A DNA stretch of 42,448 nucleotides, taken from contig JAKVBK010000026.1 in NCBI GenBank assembly GCA_022447275.1, positions 1-42,448 on the forward strand. Reading direction: 5' to 3'. A program made the position numbers and the translations under genes. The stretch's first letter is position 1. Every line of letters starts with the position of its first letter. Origin of the DNA: Oceanicola sp. GTDB taxonomy: Bacteria > Pseudomonadota > Alphaproteobacteria > Rhodobacterales > Rhodobacteraceae. The notes beneath the pieces were generated by a model that worked only from the letters and a program-made list of their open reading frames with translations, was not told where the DNA came from and did not search any database. Shown piece by piece: positions 8,481 to 17,263 of the stretch.

Positions 8481-8915
8481 TCAGCCCTCATCAAGATAGG
8501 TTGTGATCAGCTCTTCCCCATCGGGCAGAGCGATTGCGGCTTCCGCGGCAAGGCCGAGTTGCGCTGTCACGGCGCTGACCGCATCGGGCGGACTGATACC
8601 GATCCAGACGCCCGCCAGCGTGGCCGTTGCAAGAGACGCCGCAGCGGGCCAACCGCCAAGCGTGTCGAGGAGCGTACCTAACCAGCTTCTCGTCGGCACA
8701 GAAGGCGCCGGACGCGCAGCGAGCGGCTGCGCGGGCGGTTGCATCGCGAGCGCATCATCAAGTACGCGCGCCATCAACTCCGGTGACGGCTCGGGCTGGG
8801 CGCTGCGCGCGGCATCAAAAAAGATGTCCAGATCCACGTCCAGCGCCTGAGCGGATGGGTTTGACAGATCGCCCGGCCCATCGGGCGTCGGTTTATGCTT
8901 TCGCTTATCCGTCAT
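8481..8915 (-). CDS. Probable membrane-anchored anti-sigma factor
   Basis: A 144-residue protein with a cytosolic N-terminal half (DLSNPSAQALDVDLDIFFDAAR, then SPELMARVLDDAL), one hydrophobic segment around 85-105 (WPAAASLATATLAGVWIGI) and a short acidic periplasmic tail. It has no strong family signature that I recognise. The assignment rests on size, topology and position. It overlaps the end of the ECF sigma gene by 11 bases and precedes a Spy/CnrX-like gene by two bases. Starts at 8921 or 8915 are both possible; the latter has better spacing to a GGGAT site. Sequestration of the sigma factor is inferred, not seen. Confidence 0.7.
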   Translation of the reverse strand: MTDKRKHKPTPDGPGDLSNPSAQALDVDLDIFFDAARSAQPEPSPELMARVLDDALAMQPPAQPLAARPAPSVPTRSWLGTLLDTLGGWPAAASLATATLAGVWIGISPPDAVSAVTAQLGLAAEAAIALPDGEELITTYLDEG

Positions 8916-9492
8916 GATCATATCCCAAAGCTTCGCGTTTCTCGGCAAGCGCAGCGGCCAGTGCCCGCTTGCCGCGCGCAGTCAGACTTTCTACCGCACG
9001 CACGCTGATGTCCATAATTTCGGCAATCTCGGGATTGCCAAGGCCTTCTATGTGACGCAGGACAACCGCCTGTCGCTGCCCATCGGGCAGGCTTTGAAGG
9101 GCGCTTTCCAAAGCTGCTATCCGCGCCTGTTCTTGCAAAACATGCTCCGCCCTTGGCGCGTCATCTTCAGGCTCGGGGATGGCGTCAATGTCCACGCCCT
9201 GCCGTCCTTTCCGGCGCAGCCGGTCCGTGCATAGATTGGCCGTGACAGTAAACAGCCATGTGGAGGGTTTGGCAGTGCCTGCCTGCCAGTTCGGCGCAAC
9301 TTTCCAAAGCCGCATCAGAGCGTCCTGCGTCACGTCCTCCGCCTCTGCCCGATCCCCCAGCAGACGCATTGCATGGGCAAAAACGCGCGGCGTGAGCCGC
9401 AGCGTAAGGGTCCTTGCTGCCGCCTGATCACCTGCAGCATACGCTGCAAGCAGTGCGTCGTCGGAAAGATGATCCATCCTGTCCAGAGGCAT
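8905..9492 (-). CDS. ECF-type RNA polymerase sigma factor
   Basis: 195 residues with sigma-70 region 2 (about 25-95, containing RAEAEDVTQDALMRLWKVAP and NLCTDRLRRKGR) and region 4 (about 130-185, LPDGQRQAVVLRHIEGLGNPEIAEIMD with the helix-turn-helix ending AVESLTARGKRALAA). Regions 1.1 and 3 are missing, which defines the extracytoplasmic-function group. It would direct RNA polymerase to a small stress regulon when released from its anti-sigma. The next gene overlaps by 11 bases and encodes a single-pass anti-sigma-like protein, followed by a Spy/CnrX-like sensor. An internal Met at 9477 is an alternative start. The exact ECF subgroup is not assigned. Confidence 0.92.
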   Translation of the reverse strand: MPLDRMDHLSDDALLAAYAAGDQAAARTLTLRLTPRVFAHAMRLLGDRAEAEDVTQDALMRLWKVAPNWQAGTAKPSTWLFTVTANLCTDRLRRKGRQGVDIDAIPEPEDDAPRAEHVLQEQARIAALESALQSLPDGQRQAVVLRHIEGLGNPEIAEIMDISVRAVESLTARGKRALAAALAEKREALGYDHDG

Positions 9493-9537
9493 CCCAGCTC
9501 ATACCCCGCCAATCCGGGGCGTTCCTAGTTCGGTAGC

Positions 9538-9570
9538 GGGTCTGCCTTTGCATGGCAATCCGGCAGACCC
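9538..9570. repeat. Strong hairpin between the EF-hand gene and the sigma gene
   Basis: A perfect 9-bp inverted repeat (GGGTCTGCC and GGCAGACCC, 15-base loop) lies between the stop of the EF-hand gene and the start of the sigma gene. It has no T run on the minus strand. It could be a weak terminator, an attenuator or an mRNA-stabilising element separating expression of the two genes. Confidence 0.5.
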
Positions 9571-9625
9571 TTGAGCAGTCCGGGGAAACGGCGCACGCAG
9601 GCACCTGCTCCCCTGACAGAACCGA

Positions 9626-10159
9626 TTAGTCGCGCTGGCCACCCTTACGGCCCTTGCCTTCGCCTTTTCCGCCGCGACGCTCTTCCATGCGTTCCTGGGC
9701 TGAGGCGAACTCTTCGGCATCCAGAACACCGTCGTCATTGGCATCCATGCGCTCAAAGATCCTTGCGGGATCAAAGCGACGGCCCTTCTCACGCCCGGCC
9801 TCGAGTTCTTCTGCGGACAGGGCGCCGGACTCATCTGCATCAAGACGCTCGAACTGCCGCGCAATCCGGCGCTCCATGCGCTCGCCCATGCGGGCCTGGG
9901 CTGCGGCCAGCATCTCTTCGCTGGTCAACTCGCCATTGCCATCAGCATCGGCTGCCGCAAAACGCTCTGCCGCCTTGATGGCGCGCACTTCGTCCATCTC
10001 AGCCTGCGTGACCTCACCATTTCCGTCGAGGTCGAATTCAGCAAAGCTGGCAGTGTCTTGCGTCCCTTCGCGGGCCTGCACGCTGACAGCGGCGACGGCA
10101 CCGAGGCCGATCAGGCCAGCAAGCAGGGCGATGCGTGCGGTATGTGTCTTGGTTTCCAT
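9626..10159 (-). CDS. Secreted EF-hand calcium-binding protein with four EF loops
   Basis: A 177-residue protein with a signal peptide or anchor (about 9-30, ALLAGLIGLGAVAAVSVQA) followed by four EF-hand loops at roughly 43-54, 71-82, 107-118 and 139-150. Each has Asp at positions 1, 3 and 5 or close variants and Glu at position 12 (for example DLDGNGEVTQAE). The tail is very basic (GGKGEGKGRKGGQRD). It probably binds Ca2+ in the periplasm as a sensor or buffer. An AAGGAAG site sits six bases before this ATG, so the longer frame is unlikely. It lies 133 bases upstream of the ECF sigma gene on the same strand, with a hairpin between, and may be a target of or input to that module. Confidence 0.88.
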   Translation of the reverse strand: METKTHTARIALLAGLIGLGAVAAVSVQAREGTQDTASFAEFDLDGNGEVTQAEMDEVRAIKAAERFAAADADGNGELTSEEMLAAAQARMGERMERRIARQFERLDADESGALSAEELEAGREKGRRFDPARIFERMDANDDGVLDAEEFASAQERMEERRGGKGEGKGRKGGQRD

Positions 10160-10444
10160 TCTTGCTTCCTTTCGTTTCAATCTGCTCGATCAGGTTTTCG
10201 GGACGCTGTGTCCGTCTGTTCGATGCAGGTAAAACGGCGACGGTTTGGATTTCCGTCGCAACTCCGTCAAAAAAAATTTTGGGCCCGGGAAGAGCAGTCC
10301 TTTCAATGCGCCACACAACCTAATGGCGACACGGCGCCGCATGACAGTTTGGACCATCGCAAATACGGGCAAGGGCAACTAACTCCCCTAGCGAAGCGGG
10401 TGGCAGATCACTCGGCTCAGCACACTACCTTCGGGGGGCAAGCC
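10160..10444. promoter_or_regulatory. Divergent intergenic region between the EF-hand and DUF983 genes
   Basis: This 285-base region separates divergent genes and must hold both promoters. It contains a 7-bp inverted repeat (GCGACGG and CCGTCGC, 10237-10259) and an A8-T4 tract (about 10270). The minus strand carries two GACGGA hexamers in direct repeat 11 bases apart. I cannot assign -35/-10 boxes with confidence. Confidence 0.3.
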
Positions 10445-10921
10445 TTGGACACACAGACAAATGTCGCCACTGCACATGTAGAGGACGAGCGTCCGCTTTG
10501 GCCCGCGCTGCGACGCGGGTGGAAACGTCGGTGTCCAAGCTGTGGTGCAAACACCTTGTTTGAGGGCTACCTGAAAACCAGCGAGGCCTGCCCGGCCTGC
10601 GGTCAGGAATTCCACCACCACCGGGCGGATGACGGGCCCGCCTACATTACGATTCTGATCGTTGGCCATCTCATGGCCCCCGTCATGCATATCTATTTCG
10701 TGTCTTTACGGCCGGATCCTCTGGTCATGGCAAGTGTTCTGACAGTAGCCTGCGCGGCGTTGGCGCTCTACATGTTGCCCCGTGTGAAAGGCGCACTGGT
10801 CGCGATCCAGTGGTCTAAGCGCATGCATGGGTTTGCAACGGATCAGAGCGGACAGGAGGCATGGCCTCCGATCGCGGAGGACAGCAATGACACAACAGGC
10901 CAGCACCGCACACCCGATTGA
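10445..10921 (+). CDS. DUF983 family membrane protein with zinc-finger-like cysteines
   Basis: A 158-residue protein. The N-terminal part has two CxxC pairs (CPSCG and CPACG, about 30 and 49) around the LFEGYLK motif, then HHHRADDGPAYITILIVGH, which is the hallmark of DUF983. Two hydrophobic segments follow (about 68-90 and 97-117). The function is unknown; in alphaproteobacteria the family is often near cytochrome oxidase or NUDIX genes. No ATG fits; the TTG at 10445 is preceded by a GGGGGG site seven bases away and gives the usual length. The stop lies 35 bases inside the NUDIX gene, so the two are translationally coupled. Confidence 0.85.
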   Translation: MDTQTNVATAHVEDERPLWPALRRGWKRRCPSCGANTLFEGYLKTSEACPACGQEFHHHRADDGPAYITILIVGHLMAPVMHIYFVSLRPDPLVMASVLTVACAALALYMLPRVKGALVAIQWSKRMHGFATDQSGQEAWPPIAEDSNDTTGQHRTPD

Positions 10922-11585
10922 TAAGACCCGTATCCGGGACGCCGCAACGGTTATCGTGCACCGCTCGGGCCCTGAGGGCCCAGAGGTGCTGATGGGCCAG
11001 CGCGGCGCCAAAGCGGCCTTCATGCCCAACAAGTTCGTATTTCCCGGCGGCGCTGTGGATGCATCAGATGCGCAAGTTACCCTGGCAGCGCCCGCTGATC
11101 CGGACAGTATGCGCAGACTGTCCATCGATGCCCCCGCGCATATGCCTGTTGCGTGCCTCGTGGCCGCAATTCGCGAGGTTTGGGAAGAGACCGGGCTGAT
11201 CCTCGGGCGCCCCCAGCGCTGGGACGCACCCAATGCAGATTGGGAAGGCTTTGCCGAGACCGGGCACGCGCCCGATGCAGCCGCGCTGCGCTATGTGTTT
11301 CGTGCCATCACGCCACCGGGGCGGCCCCGTCGGTTTGATGCCCGTTTCCTTCTGGCGCCCGCTTCGGCTTTGGTGGGGGATCTCGATGACTTCTCCCGGG
11401 CCAGCGATGAACTGTCTCATCTGCAATGGGTGCCTCTGTCCCGTGCCCGCAGCTTTGACCTGCCCTTTATTACGGAAGTGGTGCTGGCCGAACTGGGACC
11501 GCTGATCTTGTCCGGTGACGCGCCCCAAAGCGTGCCTTTTGTCGAAAACGATGACCCAATTTCTTCCGTGCGGCGGCTGCGCTAA
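10887..11585 (+). CDS. NUDIX hydrolase with split Nudix box (NUDT19-like)
   Basis: A 232-residue NUDIX-fold hydrolase. The Nudix box is split: FPGGAVDASD (about 52-61) is separated by some 35 residues from AIREVWEETGL (about 92-102), which supplies the catalytic EE. This insertion is characteristic of the NUDT19-like group, whose characterised members hydrolyse acyl-CoA to 4'-phosphopantetheine products; the substrate here is unproven. A GGAGG site precedes this ATG by six bases. It overlaps the DUF983 gene by 35 bases and its stop faces the EamA stop six bases away. Confidence 0.86.
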   Translation: MTQQASTAHPIDKTRIRDAATVIVHRSGPEGPEVLMGQRGAKAAFMPNKFVFPGGAVDASDAQVTLAAPADPDSMRRLSIDAPAHMPVACLVAAIREVWEETGLILGRPQRWDAPNADWEGFAETGHAPDAAALRYVFRAITPPGRPRRFDARFLLAPASALVGDLDDFSRASDELSHLQWVPLSRARSFDLPFITEVVLAELGPLILSGDAPQSVPFVENDDPISSVRRLR

Positions 11586-11591
11586 GCGCGC

Positions 11592-12515
11592 CTAGCCATA
11601 CAGGACCAAGACAACGATCGAAATCATCAGCAACACAATGCCCAGCACCTCCTGACGGCGCAGGCGTTCTTTCAAAATGAGCGCCCCAATCACCATAGAG
11701 AACAGTATTTCCACCTGACCCAGTGCATAGACATAAGCTGCGGTTTGCAGGGAAAAGGCAGCGAACCAGCAAAAGGACCCGCCAAGACTGGCCGCCCCCG
11801 TCAGGGCAACCGCACGCCAGGCCCGCAGCACTTTAACTGGCTGTTGCCGATCCCGCCAAAGAAACCAAAGCAGCATGGCGCTGGCCTGCATGGCCGTGAC
11901 CATCGACAGGGTCACCAGAGCGCGCAGCCCGGTAGAGACATCCAGAACCTGCAAGGTTGCGCCCCGCACCCCCACGGCCGACATGGCAAACAGCGCACCC
12001 GACAGAAGGCCCAAGCCGGCGGAACGCGTTGCAAAGCGGGCAAGCCAACTGCTTTCTGTCTCGCCCGTCGCGCCGTCACCGCTTTCCGACAGGATCAGCA
12101 GAGCAATCACCCCAATCGCCAGAGCAATGCCACCGGCCTGCGAAATTGCATCCCCCAACATGACGAGACCAAGGAAGGCCGTTTGCAGAACTTCTGATTT
12201 CTTGAATGTGATCCCGACCGCAAAATTGCGCTGCTTGAAAAGCGCAACCACGCAAATGGTGGCCAGAATTTGGGAAGAACCGGCCATGACGGCATAGGCC
12301 CAAAATGTGCCAGACAGGCTGGGCAGTCCCCTGCCCTCAAGCGTCAACCATGCCAGCAAAGCCACACCGGCAACGGGCGCAGCAAAGGCGAACCGCGCAA
12401 AGGTTGCCCCAACCGCAGACAAACCGGTATCGCTGAGCCGTTTCTGCAGCATGAAACGGATCGATTGCAGCAGCGCGGCTGCAAGCGTGAAGGCAATCCA
12501 TGGCTCTAACATCAT
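11592..12515 (-). CDS. EamA/DMT-family transporter
   Basis: A 307-residue inner-membrane protein with about ten hydrophobic segments in two EamA repeats (about 5-140 and 160-305). The final segment reads LGIVLLMISIVVLVLYG. This drug/metabolite transporter superfamily exports amino acids, nucleosides or other metabolites, and the substrate cannot be predicted. Tandem ATGs at 12515 and 12512 follow an AGGGGG site; the longer frame adds an unlikely WHRPP start. It converges with the NUDIX gene and lies 72 bases downstream of the region that starts with the malonyl-CoA synthetase stop. Confidence 0.85.
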   Translation of the reverse strand: MMLEPWIAFTLAAALLQSIRFMLQKRLSDTGLSAVGATFARFAFAAPVAGVALLAWLTLEGRGLPSLSGTFWAYAVMAGSSQILATICVVALFKQRNFAVGITFKKSEVLQTAFLGLVMLGDAISQAGGIALAIGVIALLILSESGDGATGETESSWLARFATRSAGLGLLSGALFAMSAVGVRGATLQVLDVSTGLRALVTLSMVTAMQASAMLLWFLWRDRQQPVKVLRAWRAVALTGAASLGGSFCWFAAFSLQTAAYVYALGQVEILFSMVIGALILKERLRRQEVLGIVLLMISIVVLVLYG

Positions 12516-12586
12516 GCCCCCTATGATGGGCGGGCGGTGCCAGAACAACCACAAAATGTCAGGCGAACGCGGAAATCGCGTGCGGA

Positions 12587-14104
12587 TTAGGCCGGCACGA
12601 ACAGGCCCTTATAGGCTTCCCTGAGCACGTTTTTCTGTACTTTGCCCATTGTATTGCGCGGCAGTTCATCCACAACGATCAGTTCGCGCGGATGCTTGAA
12701 GCGTGCCAAAGACGCCTTGGTTGCCGCTTTGATCTGCTCAAGATCGGGCGTTTGGTCTTTACTGGGAACGATGAGCCCAAGCACAGTTTCACCAAAATCC
12801 GCATGGGGCACACCAATGACAGCGCTTTCCAGAACACCGGGCTGTTCATCGAGCACCAACTCGATCTCCTTGGGGTAGATATTATAGCCGCCGGAAATGA
12901 TCAGGTCCTTGTTTCGGCCGACGATATGAACATAGCCGTCTTCATCCACCAGCCCGAGATCGCCGGTGATGAAAAACCCATCCTCCCGCAATTCGGCGGC
13001 AGTTTTCTCGGGCATTTGCCAGTAGCCTTTAAACACATTGGGCCCGCGGACTTCGATCTGGCCCACCTCCCCTTGCGGCAGCATCTCTCCGGTGCTGGCA
13101 TCGGTGATCTTCAACTCGACATCAGGCAGCGGCAACCCAACCGTGCCAGCCTTGCGCGCACCATCGTATGGGTTGGAAGTGTTCATGTTGGTTTCGGTCA
13201 TGCCGTAGCGCTCCAGAATACGATGCCCGGTGCGCGCTTCAAACTGGTTATGGGTTTCAGCCAGCAACGGGGCTGAGCCAGACACGAACAAGCGCATATG
13301 ACGCGTCAGGTCTGCCGTAAAACGCGCGTCCCCCAAAAGGCGGGTATAAAACGTGGGCACGCCCATCATGCTGGTGGCATCGGGGAGATACCGAATAATC
13401 TCGTCCACATCGAATTTTGGCATGAAAAACATCGAGCCGCCGCAGGCCAGGATGATGTTGGTGGCCACAAAGAGCCCGTGCGTGTGAAAGATCGGCAAAG
13501 CGTGCAACAGCACATCGGTCTCGGTAAAGCGCCACGCCTGCGTCAGCGTCTTGCAATTGGACAGCAGGTTGTCTTGCGTCAGCATTGCCCCCTTGGAGCG
13601 CCCCGTCGTGCCCGAAGTGTAGAGAAACGCCGCCAGATCGTCGCCGCGGCGTGCCACCGTTTCAAATTCCGACGGCATCGCCTGTGCCGCCGCCATCAAC
13701 TGGCCGCTTCCGTCGGCGTTCAGGGTCTCGATCCGGGCCCCGACAGTCTCAGACAGCGGTGTCAGATCAGCCGCGCTGCGCTGATCACAGACAATCAGCG
13801 AGGCCCCGCTGTTTTCCACGAAGTAGGACAGTTCCTCCACGGTATAGGCCGTGTTGAGCGGGATAAACACCACGCCTGCCTGCGCACAGGCCGCATAGAG
13901 CGCCAAAGCCTGAGGCGACTTCGCAACCTGAACTGCCACCCGATCCCCCGGGCTCACACCATGCTGGACCAACACATGGGCGATCCGGGCGGCCATCGCC
14001 AGAAACGCTTCATGGGTGATCACCTCCCCTTCGGCCAGCCTCAGAAACGGTGTGCTCTTTCCGGCATGAACTCCGAAAAGGCTGTCGTACAGAGGATTGT
14101 GCAT
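12587..14104 (-). CDS. matB: Malonyl-CoA synthetase (AMP-forming)
   Basis: A 505-residue member of the acyl-CoA synthetase superfamily. It has the AMP-binding P-loop YTSGTTGRSKG at 162-172, ERYGMTETNMN with the TE of motif A5, ITGDLG, and a C-terminal catalytic Lys in NTMGKVQK. N-terminus NPLYDSLF and the size fit MatB, which converts malonate, ATP and CoA to malonyl-CoA, AMP and PPi. The specificity call rests mainly on context: it directly follows malonyl-CoA decarboxylase and TRAP transporter genes. The ATG at 14104 lies four bases after the decarboxylase stop; an ATG at 14119 that overlaps it is an alternative. It is the last gene of the malonate operon. Confidence 0.9.
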   Translation of the reverse strand: MHNPLYDSLFGVHAGKSTPFLRLAEGEVITHEAFLAMAARIAHVLVQHGVSPGDRVAVQVAKSPQALALYAACAQAGVVFIPLNTAYTVEELSYFVENSGASLIVCDQRSAADLTPLSETVGARIETLNADGSGQLMAAAQAMPSEFETVARRGDDLAAFLYTSGTTGRSKGAMLTQDNLLSNCKTLTQAWRFTETDVLLHALPIFHTHGLFVATNIILACGGSMFFMPKFDVDEIIRYLPDATSMMGVPTFYTRLLGDARFTADLTRHMRLFVSGSAPLLAETHNQFEARTGHRILERYGMTETNMNTSNPYDGARKAGTVGLPLPDVELKITDASTGEMLPQGEVGQIEVRGPNVFKGYWQMPEKTAAELREDGFFITGDLGLVDEDGYVHIVGRNKDLIISGGYNIYPKEIELVLDEQPGVLESAVIGVPHADFGETVLGLIVPSKDQTPDLEQIKAATKASLARFKHPRELIVVDELPRNTMGKVQKNVLREAYKGLFVPA

Positions 14105-14108
14105 CGGT

Positions 14109-15368
14109 CTATCTTTCATCGTTTACCGGCAGGGCCACGGGGCCTGCCAAGTCCTTTACGGGCTGCGTTGCAGGCACCGCATACGTCGTCACGAATTTCT
14201 CGTGGTTCTCTTCGACCTGCGCGAGATCGTAAAGGTAATTCACCATTGCGCCGCCCGACTGCTGTAGCCCTTTTTCAGACGTATCTGCATTTGCATGCAC
14301 TGCATGGACGATGGCGCCATTTCCAAGGTGGAACCGCGCCACCGGATCATAGGGCAGCCCGTTGCTGGCCTTCGCATTCAACAGGTAGTGGGCAGCTGCC
14401 GCGCGCATGTTTTCGCTGTGCGCACTGCTGTAGTTCAGGCCCGCGTCCTGCAGCCATGTCGTCAATCCCGGAATTGGTGACAGCGTGACAAACGTCTCCA
14501 AGCCTTCCAGTTCGGCAGCCAGATCAGAGGCAACCTGCTTGATCAGGGAATTGCCGAAGGAAATGCTCGCCAGTCCGGTCTGACAGTTCGAGATCGAGTA
14601 GAAGACAGCCGTATCTGCCTGTTCGGCTGGCAGCGCGGCACGGCCCTCCGCCAGCACCGCTTGCACCGAAGACGGGATCCCCTGGGTGAGGGCCACCTCG
14701 ACAAAGATCAACGGTTCATCGGGCATAGAGGGATGGAAAAACGCAAAACACCGGCGATCCGGCGGCTCTAGCCTGCGCCGCAGATCCTCCCAGCTGTCAA
14801 TGGCATGCACGGCCTCATAGGCAATGATCTTTTCAAGGATCAGCGCCGGGCTGTTCCAACTGATCGGGCGCAAGACAAGAAAGCCACGGTTGAACCAGCT
14901 TGCAAAGAGATGACGAAAATCCAGGTCAAGCGCCTGCAATTCAGGGTCTTTGCGCCCCAGGCGCAGCAGATCAGCCCGCATCTTGACCAAAGCGCCGGTT
15001 GCGCCCGGCACCATGTTGAGGCGGCGGATCAACTCCTGTCGCGGCGGCTCTGCAGCTTGGGCAAAGGCTCGGTAGCTGTCCTTGCTGGCATCGCGCTCAT
15101 AGGCATCCAGCGTCGTGCGCACAGCCTCAGGATCGATGTTCATCGAGCGCGCAATATGGGTGAAAAAGGCCAGTTTTTCAGGGTCGCTCAGATCAGCGTA
15201 GCGCGCGAGGATCTCCCGCGCTAAGGCCAGCCCCGAGGTCTCACCGGTCGTCTTAACGAGGGCCAGCGCCATGTCTTCCAGGGGCCTGCCATCCTTGGCC
15301 TGCTCCGTCGTCCCGCGCCGGATGCGACGCTCGAAAACCGCAGAAAGAATGTCGGCAAAAAGCGTCAC
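14109..15368 (-). CDS. matA: Malonyl-CoA decarboxylase
   Basis: A 419-residue cytosolic enzyme that decarboxylates malonyl-CoA to acetyl-CoA and CO2. The N-terminal helical domain runs to about 150. The C-terminal acetyltransferase-like catalytic domain contains NCQTGLASISFGNSLIKQV, LSPIPGLTTWL and DPVARFHLGNGA with the expected catalytic His and Ser region. The GTG start at 15368 overlaps the DctM stop by four bases (GTGA) and has a GGGGG site seven bases upstream; the longer ORF is not needed. Together with MatB it turns imported malonate into acetyl-CoA. The match to the family is strong across the whole length. Confidence 0.95.
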   Translation of the reverse strand: MTLFADILSAVFERRIRRGTTEQAKDGRPLEDMALALVKTTGETSGLALAREILARYADLSDPEKLAFFTHIARSMNIDPEAVRTTLDAYERDASKDSYRAFAQAAEPPRQELIRRLNMVPGATGALVKMRADLLRLGRKDPELQALDLDFRHLFASWFNRGFLVLRPISWNSPALILEKIIAYEAVHAIDSWEDLRRRLEPPDRRCFAFFHPSMPDEPLIFVEVALTQGIPSSVQAVLAEGRAALPAEQADTAVFYSISNCQTGLASISFGNSLIKQVASDLAAELEGLETFVTLSPIPGLTTWLQDAGLNYSSAHSENMRAAAAHYLLNAKASNGLPYDPVARFHLGNGAIVHAVHANADTSEKGLQQSGGAMVNYLYDLAQVEENHEKFVTTYAVPATQPVKDLAGPVALPVNDER

Positions 15369-16681
15369 CGCATGGCCCCCATCACTGCATCGGGCAGCCA
15401 TGTTGCGATGCCCGGGAAAAGGCACAGCAGCACGATTGCGATGATCATACAGGCCACGAAGGGCAGCGAGCCCATCAGGATGGTTTTCAGCGAAATGTCC
15501 GGGGCAATGCCGTTGATCACATAGAGGTTGAGGCCGACAGGCGGTGAAATCAGGCCAATCTCCATGTTGATTGTCAGCACGACCGCAAACCAGATCGGGT
15601 CAAACCCGGCGGTCGTGATGATCGGCAACAAGATCGGAGCGGCCATCAGGATCACCGCCACCGGCGGCAGGAAGAAGCCCGCGATCAGCAGGAAGATATT
15701 GACCGCGAACATCAGCACCCAGCGATTGACATCGAGCGTGCCGATCCATTCTGCGATGGCCTGCGTGATGAAGAGCGAGGACAGCATGTAGCTGAACACG
15801 CCCGCCGCCGCGATGATGAAAAGGATCATCACGCTTTCCTTGGTGCTGTCGCGCAGAACGATCCAAAGATCGCGCGGATCCCAAAGTTTGTAGATCACAA
15901 CCGCGATCAACAGGCACATGAGGGCGCCCACGGCGGCCGTCTCTGAGGGGGTCGCGACCCCGCCATACATCGCGTAAAGCACGCCAATGATGATTGCGAT
16001 GAAGGGCAGAACGCGCGGCAGAATTTCAAACTTTTCGCGCCAGGAATAGCTTGTTGCGCTCAGAACCGTTGCATCGCCAGACCGCCACGTGGCGTAAAGA
16101 GACCACGCCATGAACAGGGCCACCAGCAACAGGCCCGGGAAGACACCCGCCAAGAACAGACGCCCGATCGACGTCTCTGTGGCAATGCCGTACACGATCA
16201 TGGTGACTGAGGGCGGGATCAGAATGCCCAGCGTTCCACCCGCTGCGATCGAGCCAGACGCGATGGCATCGGGATAGCCCCGCTTGCGCATCTCCGGGAT
16301 GCCCATCTTGCCAATGGCCGCACAGGTAGCCGGAGAAGATCCGGACATGGCCGAGAACAGGGCGCAGGCACCAAGGTTTGAGATCACAAGCCCGCCCGGC
16401 ACACGGGTCAGCCAGCGCTCAAGCGCCTCATAGAGGTCTGCCCCAGCCCGAGTTGAGGCAATCGAGGCCCCCATGATGATAAACATCGGGATCGACAGCA
16501 GCGCAAAATTATCAAGCTTGCCGAACAGGATTTCAGGCATCAGCTCCAGCGACCGCATCCCGTCAAAGACGATCAGAAAGCCCGCCGAAACAATTAGCAA
16601 TCCAAGCGCTACAGAGACGCCAGAAAACAGAACAAGGATCGTCGCCAACGCGACAATCGCACCCAGCAGAAGCGGATCCAT
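15365..16681 (-). CDS. dctM: TRAP transporter large permease subunit (DctM), likely malonate
   Basis: A 438-residue inner-membrane protein with about 12 hydrophobic segments. It shows family-typical TRAP-M patterns such as AMSGSSPATCAAIGKMGIPEM and GGTLGILIPPSVTMIVYG. It forms the Na+-driven channel of a tripartite ATP-independent periplasmic transporter. Its ATG shares one base with the DctQ stop and its TGA overlaps the decarboxylase GTG by four bases, so DctQ, DctM and MatA are translationally linked. Malonate as substrate is inferred from the downstream decarboxylase and synthetase, as in rhizobial matPQMAB. Confidence 0.94.
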   Translation of the reverse strand: MDPLLLGAIVALATILVLFSGVSVALGLLIVSAGFLIVFDGMRSLELMPEILFGKLDNFALLSIPMFIIMGASIASTRAGADLYEALERWLTRVPGGLVISNLGACALFSAMSGSSPATCAAIGKMGIPEMRKRGYPDAIASGSIAAGGTLGILIPPSVTMIVYGIATETSIGRLFLAGVFPGLLLVALFMAWSLYATWRSGDATVLSATSYSWREKFEILPRVLPFIAIIIGVLYAMYGGVATPSETAAVGALMCLLIAVVIYKLWDPRDLWIVLRDSTKESVMILFIIAAAGVFSYMLSSLFITQAIAEWIGTLDVNRWVLMFAVNIFLLIAGFFLPPVAVILMAAPILLPIITTAGFDPIWFAVVLTINMEIGLISPPVGLNLYVINGIAPDISLKTILMGSLPFVACMIIAIVLLCLFPGIATWLPDAVMGAMR

Positions 16682-17229
16682 CAGGCGTCCTCCAAACCAA
16701 AGGGCTTATCAATTCCGAGAATGACGGCGACCAGATCGGCGATCAGTTGCAGCATCAAAAGGCCAAAGCCCACCGGGATAGACAGGTATGGGATCCACAA
16801 CCGGACCCCCCAGACCGTGTCGGAACGCCAGCCCCTTTCCCAGGCGAAGTGCCAATATTCATAGCCATAGACCAGCATCACACCCACGATGAGGATCGAC
16901 AGAGACAGCGTCACATAGGCCAGGATTCTGCGCGCTCCCATCGGCAATGCGAGGGGGATGAGATCCACATTCACATGGCCGCGCAAACGCTGCACATAGG
17001 GCAAGCCAATTAGCGTTGCGGCGACGACAAGATAGATGACGGCCTCGGTTTGCCAAACGGTCGAGCCGTTCAGGACGAAGCGGATGAAAATCATCTGGCA
17101 GGTGATAAAGACGGCGGTCACGATCATGCCCGCCGAGCACCACCCGGCAAGCGTCGAAAGGGCCGCGACAAAGCGCAAGAATGGGTTGGTACCGACATTC
17201 GCAACGGCGGCGCTGCTTTGGCCTGCCAT
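16681..17229 (-). CDS. dctQ: TRAP transporter small permease subunit (DctQ)
   Basis: A 182-residue protein with four membrane segments (about 25-50, 58-80, 97-120 and 145-170). The VWQTEAVIYLVVAATLIGLPYVQRLRGHVNVDLI stretch, broken here by family-conserved Glu and His-Val-Asn-Val, is typical of DctQ. It pairs with DctM in the inner membrane. A perfect AGGAGG site lies six bases before this ATG, which rules out the longer frame. It follows dctP by 70 bases; that gap contains a strong hairpin. Confidence 0.92.
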   Translation of the reverse strand: MAGQSSAAVANVGTNPFLRFVAALSTLAGWCSAGMIVTAVFITCQMIFIRFVLNGSTVWQTEAVIYLVVAATLIGLPYVQRLRGHVNVDLIPLALPMGARRILAYVTLSLSILIVGVMLVYGYEYWHFAWERGWRSDTVWGVRLWIPYLSIPVGFGLLMLQLIADLVAVILGIDKPFGLEDA

Positions 17230-17263
17230 GGCGGCCTCCTGACTTGGTGAACGGGTCGTGTGC

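Noticed and set aside
13298-14488. A 396-codon plus-strand frame opposite matB and matA
   Set aside because: Shadow of GC-rich coding sequence; composition is His/Arg/Gln-rich without known motifs.
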